From the NCBI GenBank assembly GCA_021401465.1, contig JADDMT010000130.1, positions 1-64,000 of the forward strand: a DNA stretch of 64,000 nucleotides, in the 5' to 3' direction. This document shows positions 23,027 to 32,903 of this stretch, piece by piece. Under the pieces are notes generated by a model, which ran no database searches, was not told where the DNA came from, and saw nothing but the letters and a program-made list of their open reading frames with translations. Every line of letters starts with the position of its first letter. Position 1 is the stretch's first letter. A program made the translations under genes and the position numbers. This DNA comes from Teratosphaeria epicoccoides. Lineage: Eukaryota > Ascomycota > Dothideomycetes > Mycosphaerellales > Teratosphaeriaceae.

Positions 23027-26000
23027 ATGTCGACAATGGCTTCACAGCGTATACTATACTATACAGGCTACGGCAAAGCATTAAAAGGTCATAGTAGTCA
23101 TGCCTAGCATGTTCCTACCTACATGGCGGCGAAGTTTTAGCACTTCATTAATCAGAGCACTATAGATCTTAGACCTGACGAGAAATACGCGTCAGATTTA
23201 AACATCTCCTTAGACTTAAACGACAGAGTCGAAACGTAATTAGCAGACAATGTCCTCGCCTACAAGGAGGGGGCATTAGTCGACGATGCTACAAGAGTAG
23301 ATAGGCAGTATGTTGCAAACGAGGAACTAGTCATAGTCGTCGAGCCTGTGTTTAATGAGGCTTACATGTAGGAGAAAGAGATGGCAGTGACAGCTAGGGC
23401 AATCGATAATGACAGTAGTAACATCGACGCGCTTAGTCTCTACGACGACCTAGCAGCATTCATAAGAGACGCCACATCTCTAGATGGACGATATAGAGAC
23501 ATGAATGGCAGCCAAACAGGTAGGCTACATGGCGTCATAAGCAAGCACAGCTCGGCTTTAATCTATATGCGCGCTAGTAGGCTGTTGTCTGCTAGGTGTA
23601 AGCAACTATACAAGTAGACACCTTTCGGCGTAGGTAGTCTCACGGCAGGCAGGCTAATCAAAGTGTACGTTAAGCCGCAATCCTACTAAGTTAGTAATAA
23701 CCTTGACTAGGTCTAACGAACAGACAGATAAGGAACTAAACGAATAGGGCCATGCCTTCTTCTAAAGTAATGTAGATGTAGTATTCGCATACTAGCTCTC
23801 ATACGAAGGCATTTCGAGCAACGCTATCGATCGGTTATTCAAGAATCCCTAGCTGCAGAAGATCCACGAACTGCTTAGCTTTCGGTTAGGCGTAGAGCTT
23901 AAGGACAAGATCCGAGAAGTAAGTGCCTGCTAACTACTATTCATTACAAAGTAGAGTATTACGAACATCGAATTAGAATCTCTATAGTCGACCTCTAGTG
24001 TTAAGACGGTGCCTCTAAGGCACTAGAAAGTCGAAGACGTTATGCGCTTTCTTATAGGGCACAAGGGTTTCAAGAATGATCTTATGTACGCGCCTTATCG
24101 CCTCGAGACTCTAGATAACCCGCCTAGGCGGATCTATTAGGACATGGCCTCTGTAGACTAGTAGTAGGACAAACAGAAAGAGCTTAGAATAGACAGAGCG
24201 ACAATTGTGCTACTAATTCTTGCTAGTAACAAGACACAGGTTACTAATTATCAAGGTGACCTGATCGCATAGCTAGTATACTTGACGATTAGCAACCTGC
24301 CTAGATCGGTTCGTAACTCTAACTATTAACTAGGCAGCGTGCTCCTAGCGATGCTACTAGTAGTTAAAGGCGGGAAAGGAAGCATTAGGGACGAGCTATA
24401 CTATCGCTACATGAAGACAATGTTCGACCCTATTACTAAGCTCGCTACAGGCGAGGGCCTCGATGTCTTGTATGCGGATAGCGAGACACAGCGATGTTTC
24501 CTAAATATCGCAGTATACGCGAGTAACTACTAAGAACAGGTAATAATTACAGGCGTGAAGAACAACTACTACTACACGATATATATAATCGATCTAGAAA
24601 AACGCGAAGACCTCGAAGTAGTTACGCTATAGCGGATACATAAGGACACGTAAATACAAATCATGCTCTAGCGAGCAGCAAAGAAGGACTAGGGCAGCTA
24701 TGTACACGACCTACCGAACTTTGCATTTAGGCACCCTAGCCTAAATATCTACAAGACGCTAATAGTAGACGTGCTCTACTAACTCTTTAAGGGCGTATTA
24801 ATGTACGTCATAGATTAGACGCAAGATTTGCTTAAGAGTCGACTACCTCTGTCTTCGAAGCGAGCTAGAGCGGCACTCCTACAAGCTAAGGGCTAGCATA
24901 AAGTAGCAAGAAAGAGTAACAAAGGCAAGACTATTGTAGATTATTAACTAGATGTCATTATTAACTGTCGCTTCGCGGCGGTGCCTGCATTTAGGAACCT
25001 CCGGGTGTTTAGCTAGATGTCCGTAGTAAGCTAATAGACAGGCTAGGAGTAGAATAGTATGCTGCGACAGTTGCTCCTAGTCTTCGTGCTACTATTAGAA
25101 GAGGCTAAGGCACATAGCACTATCCGGTTCTTACGGGCGATAGTAGACTTCTCTTAGTTAGCGTAATATCCTTCACATGATAGCGAAACACTCCGGTTTA
25201 TAGTCCTCGCCCTGTTCTGATGTAACTAGTATAAAGAAGAGTTTAGGGAGTACCGCATAAGCAAAGGAGAGCTAAGAAAGAAGAAAGCACAGACAGAGCG
25301 AGCGGAGGAGCCTAAGACAGTAGACAATATGTGTAAACTATAAGGGCACTTTAATTTTCCTAAGTTTTATGCCCTTATATACTACGTAGACATGATACGG
25401 CTCTTCGGTAACGCGCTAGACCTCGACACTAGCTACTTCGAACACAAGCATGTCGAATACATCAAGAAGCTATTTAAATTAACTAACAAGAAGAACGGAT
25501 AGGAGGACTAAATTATGGAGCACTTCTAGCGAAAGATTACTATGCTTACATTCTTTAATACTAGCCTAACGTTCTAGTAGCAGACTAAGGCCGAACGTTA
25601 AGAGGCTTAGGAGCGCGAAGTGCCTTAACCGACAGAGTAGAAGGATGTCGAAGCCTTCCTTAGCTAGCGAAGGCTAAGATCTAGCTAATCGTTACTAGGT
25701 AGAGACATATAGAGGATAGTTAGTAATGTAGTAGCATACATAGGGCTAGAGGTAGGGCCTTACTTCTGTCATGCTACTACAGTGTTTGTCAGAGAGTACT
25801 AGGCGTCGTCTAATACAACATCGATGTCGAATACAATGCGTCTTGATCCTGACAGGATCAAGGGAAGACTAGATTAGGTCGACAATTTAGATGTATCTTT
25901 CTATGCTAGTGTATAGTGCTAGAAGATGCATTATAAGGATCCTGACGATCTATCTGCAACTAAGCCGGACGTCGTTAGATGTACCCTAAACTAGCAAGGA

Positions 26001-26690
26001 ATCCAGGACAATCGCTGTAACGACTAGCTCTAGGTCTAGGAGTACGAAGTGCCGCTAGTTGCGGACGAGACTACTAGCGTTAATAGACAAATCGACCTAG
26101 TCGTCGCCTTCGAGGGCTAGCTGCCTACTCGCCTGTTATATGTCGTAACCTTCTAAGACAAGAAATTACGCGTCATAGTAGACAGCTACAACTACATAAT
26201 ACTAGCACATAATAAACGTCCGACCTACACAGGTATGTTCGTAGACCTGTTCTAGCCGAAAGATTCGGCTAGAAGAGCAGACAATGTTCATGGCATAACA
26301 GTGATTATAGCAATGCGTTCTGGCCTACAGGAAGGTACTCTGCAAGGTCGCTACATCTACGGGCTTACTAGCGTCTACTATAGCATCTATGTTATGCTAA
26401 CAGACGAATATGACACCTCCGGCTAATATGACATGTACATTAATAACACTGCTGACTTTAAGACCTACAACTTCATATATAATGCGGACTAGGAGGAACA
26501 AGAGTCTAGGGTAGCAACTAAACACAAGCTACATTACCTGAATACAGCTAAGGAGTACGATATTACGGCTACTAGCAAGGAAGGGCCGCTATCGCTCAAG
26601 CGTGGCGTCGCTAGTAGCTCTACTTAGGACTAATCGAGGAGAAACAAACGCAAACGATTATAACATGCGTAACGAATGCTATACTAGTAA
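23027..26690 (+). pseudogene. Plavaka-type (CACTA-like) DNA transposase, RIP-degraded
   Basis: The probable start is ATG 23,027. The first 200 codons are in one frame, and from about 23,780 to 26,690 the frame is 0, so an intron or frameshift lies between 23,620 and 23,780. Blocks characteristic of Plavaka transposases occur in order: KTQVTNYQGD (24,231), RHPSLNIYK and VDVLYxLFKG (24,729-24,795), CRFAAVPAFRNLRVF (24,968), FPKFYALIYYVDMIRLFG (25,360-25,413), FEHKHVEYIKKLFK (25,437). Putative catalytic acids are Asn (former Asp) at 24,228-24,230, Asp at 24,768-24,770 and Glu at 25,440-25,442; the Asn fits a TpG-to-TpA change. The tail is basic (RRNKRKR). Many TAG/TAA at Gln/Trp codons make it a dead copy. 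The start, internal break and catalytic assignments are inferred. Confidence 0.75.
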
Positions 26691-26709
26691 GCTTAATGAA
26701 GGTAGCACG

Positions 26710-28396
26710 CTACAAGGAGGGCTCCTACTAGTAGCACGCAGTTCTTCTAGCTAGCGCTAGTAGACTTGACGACTTAGCTACTTAGCTGACCTGTGCCGTA
26801 GTTAAACATGATGCTAATCGGGGTAGGTGACATGATGACTCCTTTGTAGATCTTGTTGCGAAGCTCGGCTAGGAGCTAGAAACACAACTAGTTAGCATAT
26901 GTATGTATGATTAGTTAGAATCGCGGCTACTAACCTTGAGAAAGGGAAACTCGTGTTTAGCGATGACGGCTGCGAGCTTCTTTTCGACAGCAGGCACGTC
27001 GCTAAGAGGTAGATGCTTAGTAAGTTCTCAAGAAAGTCATGAATTACTGCCTGCTACAGCTAGAAGCAGGTCTTCTACCTACGTGCATAACTACTTATTA
27101 GTCATGCCGCAGGATTGGCAGTTAGTGCTACTAGCCGAAAGTCTCTCATCGCATGCACATCTCTCTGCTAGCTAGCGTCTAGGCAGCTAGCTAGCTTATC
27201 TACCTCGCATATTTACTGCCCTTTCTGTAGAGCCTTCGCTACCTGTCGTTCTAGCGCACGTCTCTCTATACGCGACAATTCCCGTTTAACTTGATTAAGA
27301 GATATCGTAACCATGGGCTTAATGAGGAGAGTGTATAAGAGCTCGACCCGGAAACCCCTCTGCCTAGGAGTAGTCCTACCGATCTTGCCATTAAGCTATT
27401 CATGCCGCGCCATGTCGACTTTAACCTCTAACGCCGCGGTTAGATAGCTGACACGGGTTCTTGCTCGCTTGACGAATAAGCCGTAGAGAGCAGTTAACTG
27501 ATCTGTCGGGTAGTAGGTCAGAAAGTCTACGTAGAGGGACACCTTACTTGCTACACTAGGCTTAGCGAAGAAAGCAAGTATAGATCTCCGCGCCCTCGCC
27601 AATTTGTCCTAGCTAGCGATCATGGTATACTGCGTGATTAGACGGTTAAAGCTAGGACTTAGTAGGGCAGGGTGCTAAACATTCTGAATGCGCGATAGCA
27701 ACAAGGCCTAGTCTCTTATAGTATACTCTCGATAGGCTATAGAAGTAGCCTCGCTTAGTCGGTGCAAGAGTAGCTACTAGCTAGGAGTAGGCTCCTTCTA
27801 ATCCAAGATCAGCTAGCCATTGTCACTAACTAGCTCGCGTAGCTAGCGGATTAGCCCCGAATAGACCTGTAGCTCGAACATCTCTAGCATGCCCTTTGCA
27901 AATACTATCTAAAAGCCGTTAGGGCATCTAGCAGCCTGCTTGATGCTAGCTGTAGGGGTGCGACTAAGCCTCGCCTAGATGAAGCGCTACGAGTCTACGC
28001 TTCCCTAGTAGTCCCGCATGGTACTAAAGATTAGTTAGTAACAGTATTGCCTCTAAGGCCTAGCTATAACACATACTACTAGCTCTTATCTAGCATCTTA
28101 GCACAGAAGTCTAGGAAGTATACACTATCTAGCGTAGCTAGCTTTGCACTCGCTAGGAGGCTAATCAGGCTACCGCTACATGCGACGTCGAGTACCTTGT
28201 GCCTAGCTCGATGCTCTACCTAAGGGGCGTAGTTAACAAGATCCTTGTAGGCATTAAAGTCCGGATATGCCTTCTGTAGCACAACAGCGGCTTCTGATGC
28301 CTAGACAGTATTGCGGACGTAGTTAGCCGCGAACTCGGCGTGCTTAGAACCTACACTAATCGCTAGCTCTAGGTCTAGGGTCGGATTCGTCGACAT
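26710..28396 (-). pseudogene. ORF X of the DNA transposon, copy 2 (C-terminus deleted)
   Basis: Homologue of 4,645 down to 2,979. ATG at 28,396-28,394. One stretch (27,602-27,396) is open over 68 codons (RRSILAFFAKPSVASKV, then YPTDQLTALYGLFVKRAR). At about 26,706-26,712 the sequence jumps directly into the transposase 3' end, removing the ~2.2 kb that in copy 1 contains the minisatellite, hairpin and ORF X C-terminus. Function unknown. Confidence 0.5.
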
Positions 28397-29265
28397 AGTA
28401 GGTTTAGATTCTACTAGCGCGTTAGTTTATAGTCTCGTCATACAAGCATATAATGCTTACATGCTATGGTGTTATTAGTGTGCTAGTATCTGTATAGATG
28501 CTAAAGAAGAAGCCGAGTACTAGATGAGGTAGTTGTTTAAAAGAAAGAAGTTTAGAGCACTAAGCTTCTTTTGTATTTTAGTAGCTATAGGTCATGTGCT
28601 CTGCATAGTCGCTAACCGCATACGTTATATCGTCACATTATTAGCTTCTGCCTGAAAAATGACTAGAAATAGAAGGCACATGACGCTACTACCTGAAAAA
28701 TGGCTAGAAACAGAAGGCACGCGACGCTGTCACAGATTCGGTTAAATATTACACACTGCTGCCTAGGCACATGACTAAATGAAGAAGGCATAATATTAGG
28801 CGATTCTGCCTTAAAAGGCAGTAAAAAATGATCCTCGTGGTTGCAACCTACGGACCTTATCTACTACTATACAGAGGCATTAGGAATAGTAGCAACCGCG
28901 ACATAGTTACACTGACGCTAGCTCGACGGCAGTATATGTACTTAGCAGACATAGCTACATAGGATAGATGTCGCCATGTTTGCTGCTTCTTTGTTAATAG
29001 TAATAAGTACCTACATGTAGCACATAGCGGCACGTAGCAGCTAACTAATCTAGACGGCAGTTACGAGGGCCTCATGTGCGCTAGCTAGGCGGTAGCACAT
29101 GTACTTAGTAGCAAGAGATATCTATATCTACTACTACTCTTCTACTTTAACTCTTTACTAATTACATTAACTAACTTCGAAGACTTGCCTAATACATACA
29201 AGTAGTAGCAACATTAATTAACCCTCTATCTTACTATTCGAGATAATGGCTAGCATAGTCGCTTA
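28397..29265. promoter_or_regulatory. Divergent intergenic region, copy 2
   Basis: Counterpart of 4,646-5,495, again with the two AGAAGGCACATGACGCT-containing units near 28,670-28,725 and the GGCA palindromic pieces near 28,805. No ORF supported. Confidence 0.35.
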
Positions 29266-30900
29266 ATGCGCCAAGTATAGTATCGACAGCCCGCTCAAGA
29301 TGTGCCTATGTTAGGCAGTAGCCTACTACAGCAAGAATTGCCAGATAATCGACTAGCATGATAACTACAAGGACAGCTACGCTAGGCGGCTAACCTAGAA
29401 TAGGAATGAGTATGCAGTCAGTTAACCCTAAGATATGACGACTAGTCACTAACTTCATGTTTACTAGACGCGTCAAAATCCTGCCGTTTAAGAAGATCTT
29501 TGAAGGGGAGGACATAGCGAGTCACGTAACAAGGGAGTAGGCTAATAGTGTACTACCCCTAATTACAAACAAGGTGTTCAGAGTGCTACTTACTAGACTA
29601 CTAGGTACACATGAGCTTTTCTTTAGCAGGTTAATTGTCGTCAGTTATAATGGGACCCCTAACGCCCCTTAGATGAGTTTTAGGGGGGTCCGTGTGTTTA
29701 GGAGCAAAAGGAATAGGAAGGTTGTCTTCATTGTAATGAAGACAGAAGACGCTAATTAGTCAGGCTAAAAGAAGGTCAATGTCGAGTACAAGACAGAAGA
29801 CTAGTACACCTAGGCATTCTACTAAGGCCTGTAGAATACATACGACATAGAGCCATTATACGACGAGTTCTCTCTACAGTTTAGACAGCGTCTATAGGGC
29901 GAGTTCGGCGACGTCGTCATAGGAGCCCGCAACAACTTGGCTACTTTAAATGGCATAATAAACAAGCCGTTTATCGTCTAGTACTACGTGCAGAGGAACG
30001 AGATGCGCTAACAAGTGCATATGTACATCTCGACACATGTTTCTAAGGCTATAGTAGGCTAGCGAGCAGGCAGGCGTAGAGACATAGTAGTGTTCTAAAC
30101 AGGGGTCTAGCTGTGTTTCCTGAAGTCTAGCAAGCTAGCGGAGATAGTATTACTTATAGTTTACTTGTTTCTTAGCTCCTGTGAGACTAGCATGCTAGTA
30201 AGAGCTGTAGTCCCTGCTAATTTGATACGGCAATAGCAGGTAGATATGATTCGACAGTAGCATATTTTAGTCGTAGTAGCTACTTAGCTGCTACTAACAT
30301 AGTAGGCAGGTATGTATGTATTTACTAGAATTCAGATGACATTAATGTAGACCTCTGTAGTTTCGTGTACTCTAAGCAGTTCGTACTCTACATGACTGTT
30401 ATAGCTACTCGGCTGCCTCGACTTTAGTTTCTAGTAGTTAAGAAGTATGAGGGAATGTTAGAGAGCGTAGAGGTCGAAGACAAGATTGTCGAATAGGTTG
30501 CGGACTAGATGCGCCTCTAAGTGTATGAGGAAAGGCATAGGAGGATGTAGACGACTTACAAGCTATAGCTGTTAACTATAGAAGGCTTCGGAGACAGCCT
30601 ATAGCGTAGAGACAGCAGCGTAGTAGCTAGTATAGTAAATGAGCTGTGTAAGGGAGCAGTCTAAAGACAAGTTTCATTCTAACTACTGCATATCGCTAAC
30701 ACTTAGTAGTAATGCCTGTTGCCAGATTGCACGGCTAGGAGTAGGGCTAAGTAGACATACATGTCAGAGGAGCGTACGAGTGTAGGTAAGTAGCAATCGA
30801 GTAGAAAGCCGTTAAATAAGCACGCCTACAAGTAGGCATGAGTAGGAAGGCTAACGAGCCCGTGAATCAAGTGGCTAGGAGTAGGGCCGAGTAGGCTAAG
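29266..30900 (+). pseudogene. MYND zinc-finger ORF of the DNA transposon, copy 2
   Basis: ATG 29,266, same N-terminus as copy 1. The finger reads C-x2-Y ... C-x2-C ... YYSKNCQ ... D-stop-x3-Y-x3-Y, again with Cys, His and Trp positions lost by TpG/CpA changes. Copy 2 has a 4-bp CAGT duplication near 29,415, which shifts the frame. Coding-like sequence continues past 30,090, where copy 1 is truncated, to about 30,900, with Leu-rich stretches (LLIVYLFLSS). The extent of the C-terminus is uncertain. Probably a passenger gene of the large Plavaka-type element. Confidence 0.55.
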
Positions 30901-31228
30901 CTAGTAAGATACTACTAGTATACTACTAGTACCTACTTAGCTAACTTAGCTCTACTTAGTCTACTCTTTGTACTTTATACTGCTTAGGGGTTAGGTTTTC
31001 GAGATGTTAACTCTTGACACTAAGTACAGGACTTTATGCTATCCTGGCCCTAACGATAGATTCAATTTACGCGGCGTTTACGTTTCTGCGTTAAAGGGGT
31101 GTTAGTGTCTAGGATGACACTAGGCAGTAATGTAGAAAGAGAAGACATCACAGCATAAAAGGAAATGATAAGAGAAACCCCGCACTAATAAGGTAGCTTA
31201 GGGACAAGCTAGACTAAGAGAGGGATAG
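30880..31228. other. Probable right terminal part of the DNA transposon, no gene
   Basis: Contains imperfect palindromic pieces (GAGTAGGCTAAGCTAGTAAG against CTTAGCTAACTTAGC near 30,890-30,950) and a GTGTTAGTGTCTAGGATGACACTAG stretch near 31,095. A TAGTG-type end would suit a CACTA-like element, but the matching left end was not found. Confidence 0.3.
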
Positions 31229-31703
31229 TGTCATAAGTGTCAGGAGTACTATAAGTTATAGGATCATAAGTGTCCTAAGTACTATGAGTTATAGTATAGT
31301 CATAGGAGTACTATAAGTTATAAGCATAGTCATAGGAGAAAGGATCTGTCACGTGAGGACAGATCCCTAGATCTATAGGGTTAGTCTACAGATCTATAGG
31401 CCTATAGGAGAGAAGGGATCTGTTATAGGATAACAGACCCTTAGATCTATAGGGTTAGTCTACAGATCTATAGACATAGATCTATTAGGTCTGTTAACAG
31501 ATCTAACAGAGCTACTCTGTCTCTCTAGTATATAGGGATAGCTTCAGGACAGGCAGTTAAGAGCTTCATGCTTAATTCTTAGTTAATCCTCTCTTACTTA
31601 GAGGAGAGAGTTACAAGGTTAATTGCTATTGTTAATATTCTTTATAGCTCTACAAGTCTAACACCTAATCCCTTTCCTACTATTAGTACCTACCCTTATA
31701 ACA
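31229..31703 (+). repeat. Gypsy-2 LTR, isolated copy (about 475 bp)
   Basis: Begins TGTCATAA and ends TTATAACA (TTATGACA after one RIP change), matching the LTR at 50,261-50,681, including two internal units built on AGATCTATAGGGTTAGTCTACAGATCTATAG. No target-site duplication was seen and no internal Gypsy-2 sequence follows, so it is a solo or truncated LTR. It is strongly AT-enriched. Confidence 0.7.
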
Positions 31704-31831
31704 GTCCTACTCTACTACTCTGTTTAACAGAGTACTATAGAGTAACAGAGTACTTTGTAGTAGCTATCCCTACTTACTATGTAGACTTTAACTAGCTAAA
31801 GCTTAGCTCTAGAATATTCCGTAATACTATG

Positions 31832-31973
31832 TTAGGCATTAATCCTACTTAGATAACATATAAGCTAACATATATATGAAGGACCCCCTTACTATATAGT
31901 AGGGTTATTACATGCTAAGGGTAGGTATTAGAACCTATGCGGCTCCTATAGCCTCCTAGTATTAACTGTATTA
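31832..31973 (-). repeat. Gypsy-1 LTR fragment (inverted, about 140 bp)
   Basis: Matches the outer third of the Gypsy-1 LTR: the GAAGGACCCCCTTAC block near 31,879 and the terminal CTAGTATTAACTGTATTA ending at 31,973. Heavily RIP-mutated. This is the last recognisable transposon piece before the gene island. Confidence 0.7.
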
Positions 31974-32240
31974 GAGATCTATCTTACTAGGGCAGGTAGT
32001 AAGAACATTGTTAAGTCTATATAATAGTAACATTTATCCTATCTTACTTAGAGTAAGTAGATATTAGATAGTATAACTAGTTATACTTAGTAGGATTACT
32101 AGGTAGTAGTACTATACCCTTAATAGTAGTAGTTACTAGCTAGTAGCCTCCTTAAGCTGCTAGCTAATCAGGCAAAGCTACTAGATGTTAAAGGAGAGGC
32201 AATTGATAGATTTTCTAGCTATAGGATCTAGAGACTATTT
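31974..32240. other. AT-rich RIP-mutated sequence at the left island boundary
   Basis: No gene. TA-rich sequence with CTAG and TAGTA runs, ending near 32,230-32,240 where base composition switches abruptly to ordinary gene-like sequence. Confidence 0.5.
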
Positions 32241-32279
32241 ATCCACTTGATAGGAGGTGCAGCCTACTTGGCGCCAGAC

Positions 32280-32300
32280 CACGTGACCTTCCGTCACGTG
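32280..32300. promoter_or_regulatory. Inverted pair of CACGTG E-box sites
   Basis: CACGTGAC and GTCACGTG lie as a perfect 8-bp inverted repeat with a 5-bp spacer, just inside the island boundary. GTCACGTG is the core bound by Cbf1/USF-type bHLH factors. No gene start was found close by, so its target is unclear. Confidence 0.4.
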
Positions 32301-32903
32301 CCACTGCCTCGTTCCTCACTTGACATAACAGACTCGACAGTGAGATTCTGCTTCAGGAGCCGTGTAGGAGACGGAATGAAAGGACCAGAACAAGGCTCGA
32401 AAGCTAAAGCAAGGAGAGGAGAAAGCTGCCGCAATGGATGGATAGCTGATAGTGCTGCGTTTCAGGGACGACGTGTTGGGACAAATTCGCACCGAGTGCT
32501 TGATCGCGCCGTCGCGAGACCGGTGAGCAAACTGACAGTCGAGCCCGACTTGTGACAGACGCGGCGAGTTGCGAATCCGATCGACGGCCGTACAATGCCG
32601 CCTGTATCCACAGCGTATCAAGAAGCGAAAGGCGAGCTCGCGGGAATTGGTCAGACGGTATCTGCAAACCAGGCAGGAAGACACAGGTCAAGAAGCGCGA
32701 TGCCGAGCACCTGCTGACCAACGGATGATGCCCTCACATGTCGACAGCGTGGTAGACATAGAAACTCTGACGCTGTATTCAACGAGGCTAGAGGCCTTAG
32801 AGGAAGATTGTTTTTGTTCATCCCATCGACCTATACATTTGTATATGAGTTATCACCCGTACACCCCAACACCATGCGTTTCCGAATTCCTTAAGATCCG
32901 TCA
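32301..32903. other. Intergenic region downstream of myosin-I
   Basis: Base composition is normal but no convincing gene was found; overlapping short frames on both strands lack recognisable domains. It should contain the myosin 3' UTR and polyadenylation signals. Confidence 0.4.
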
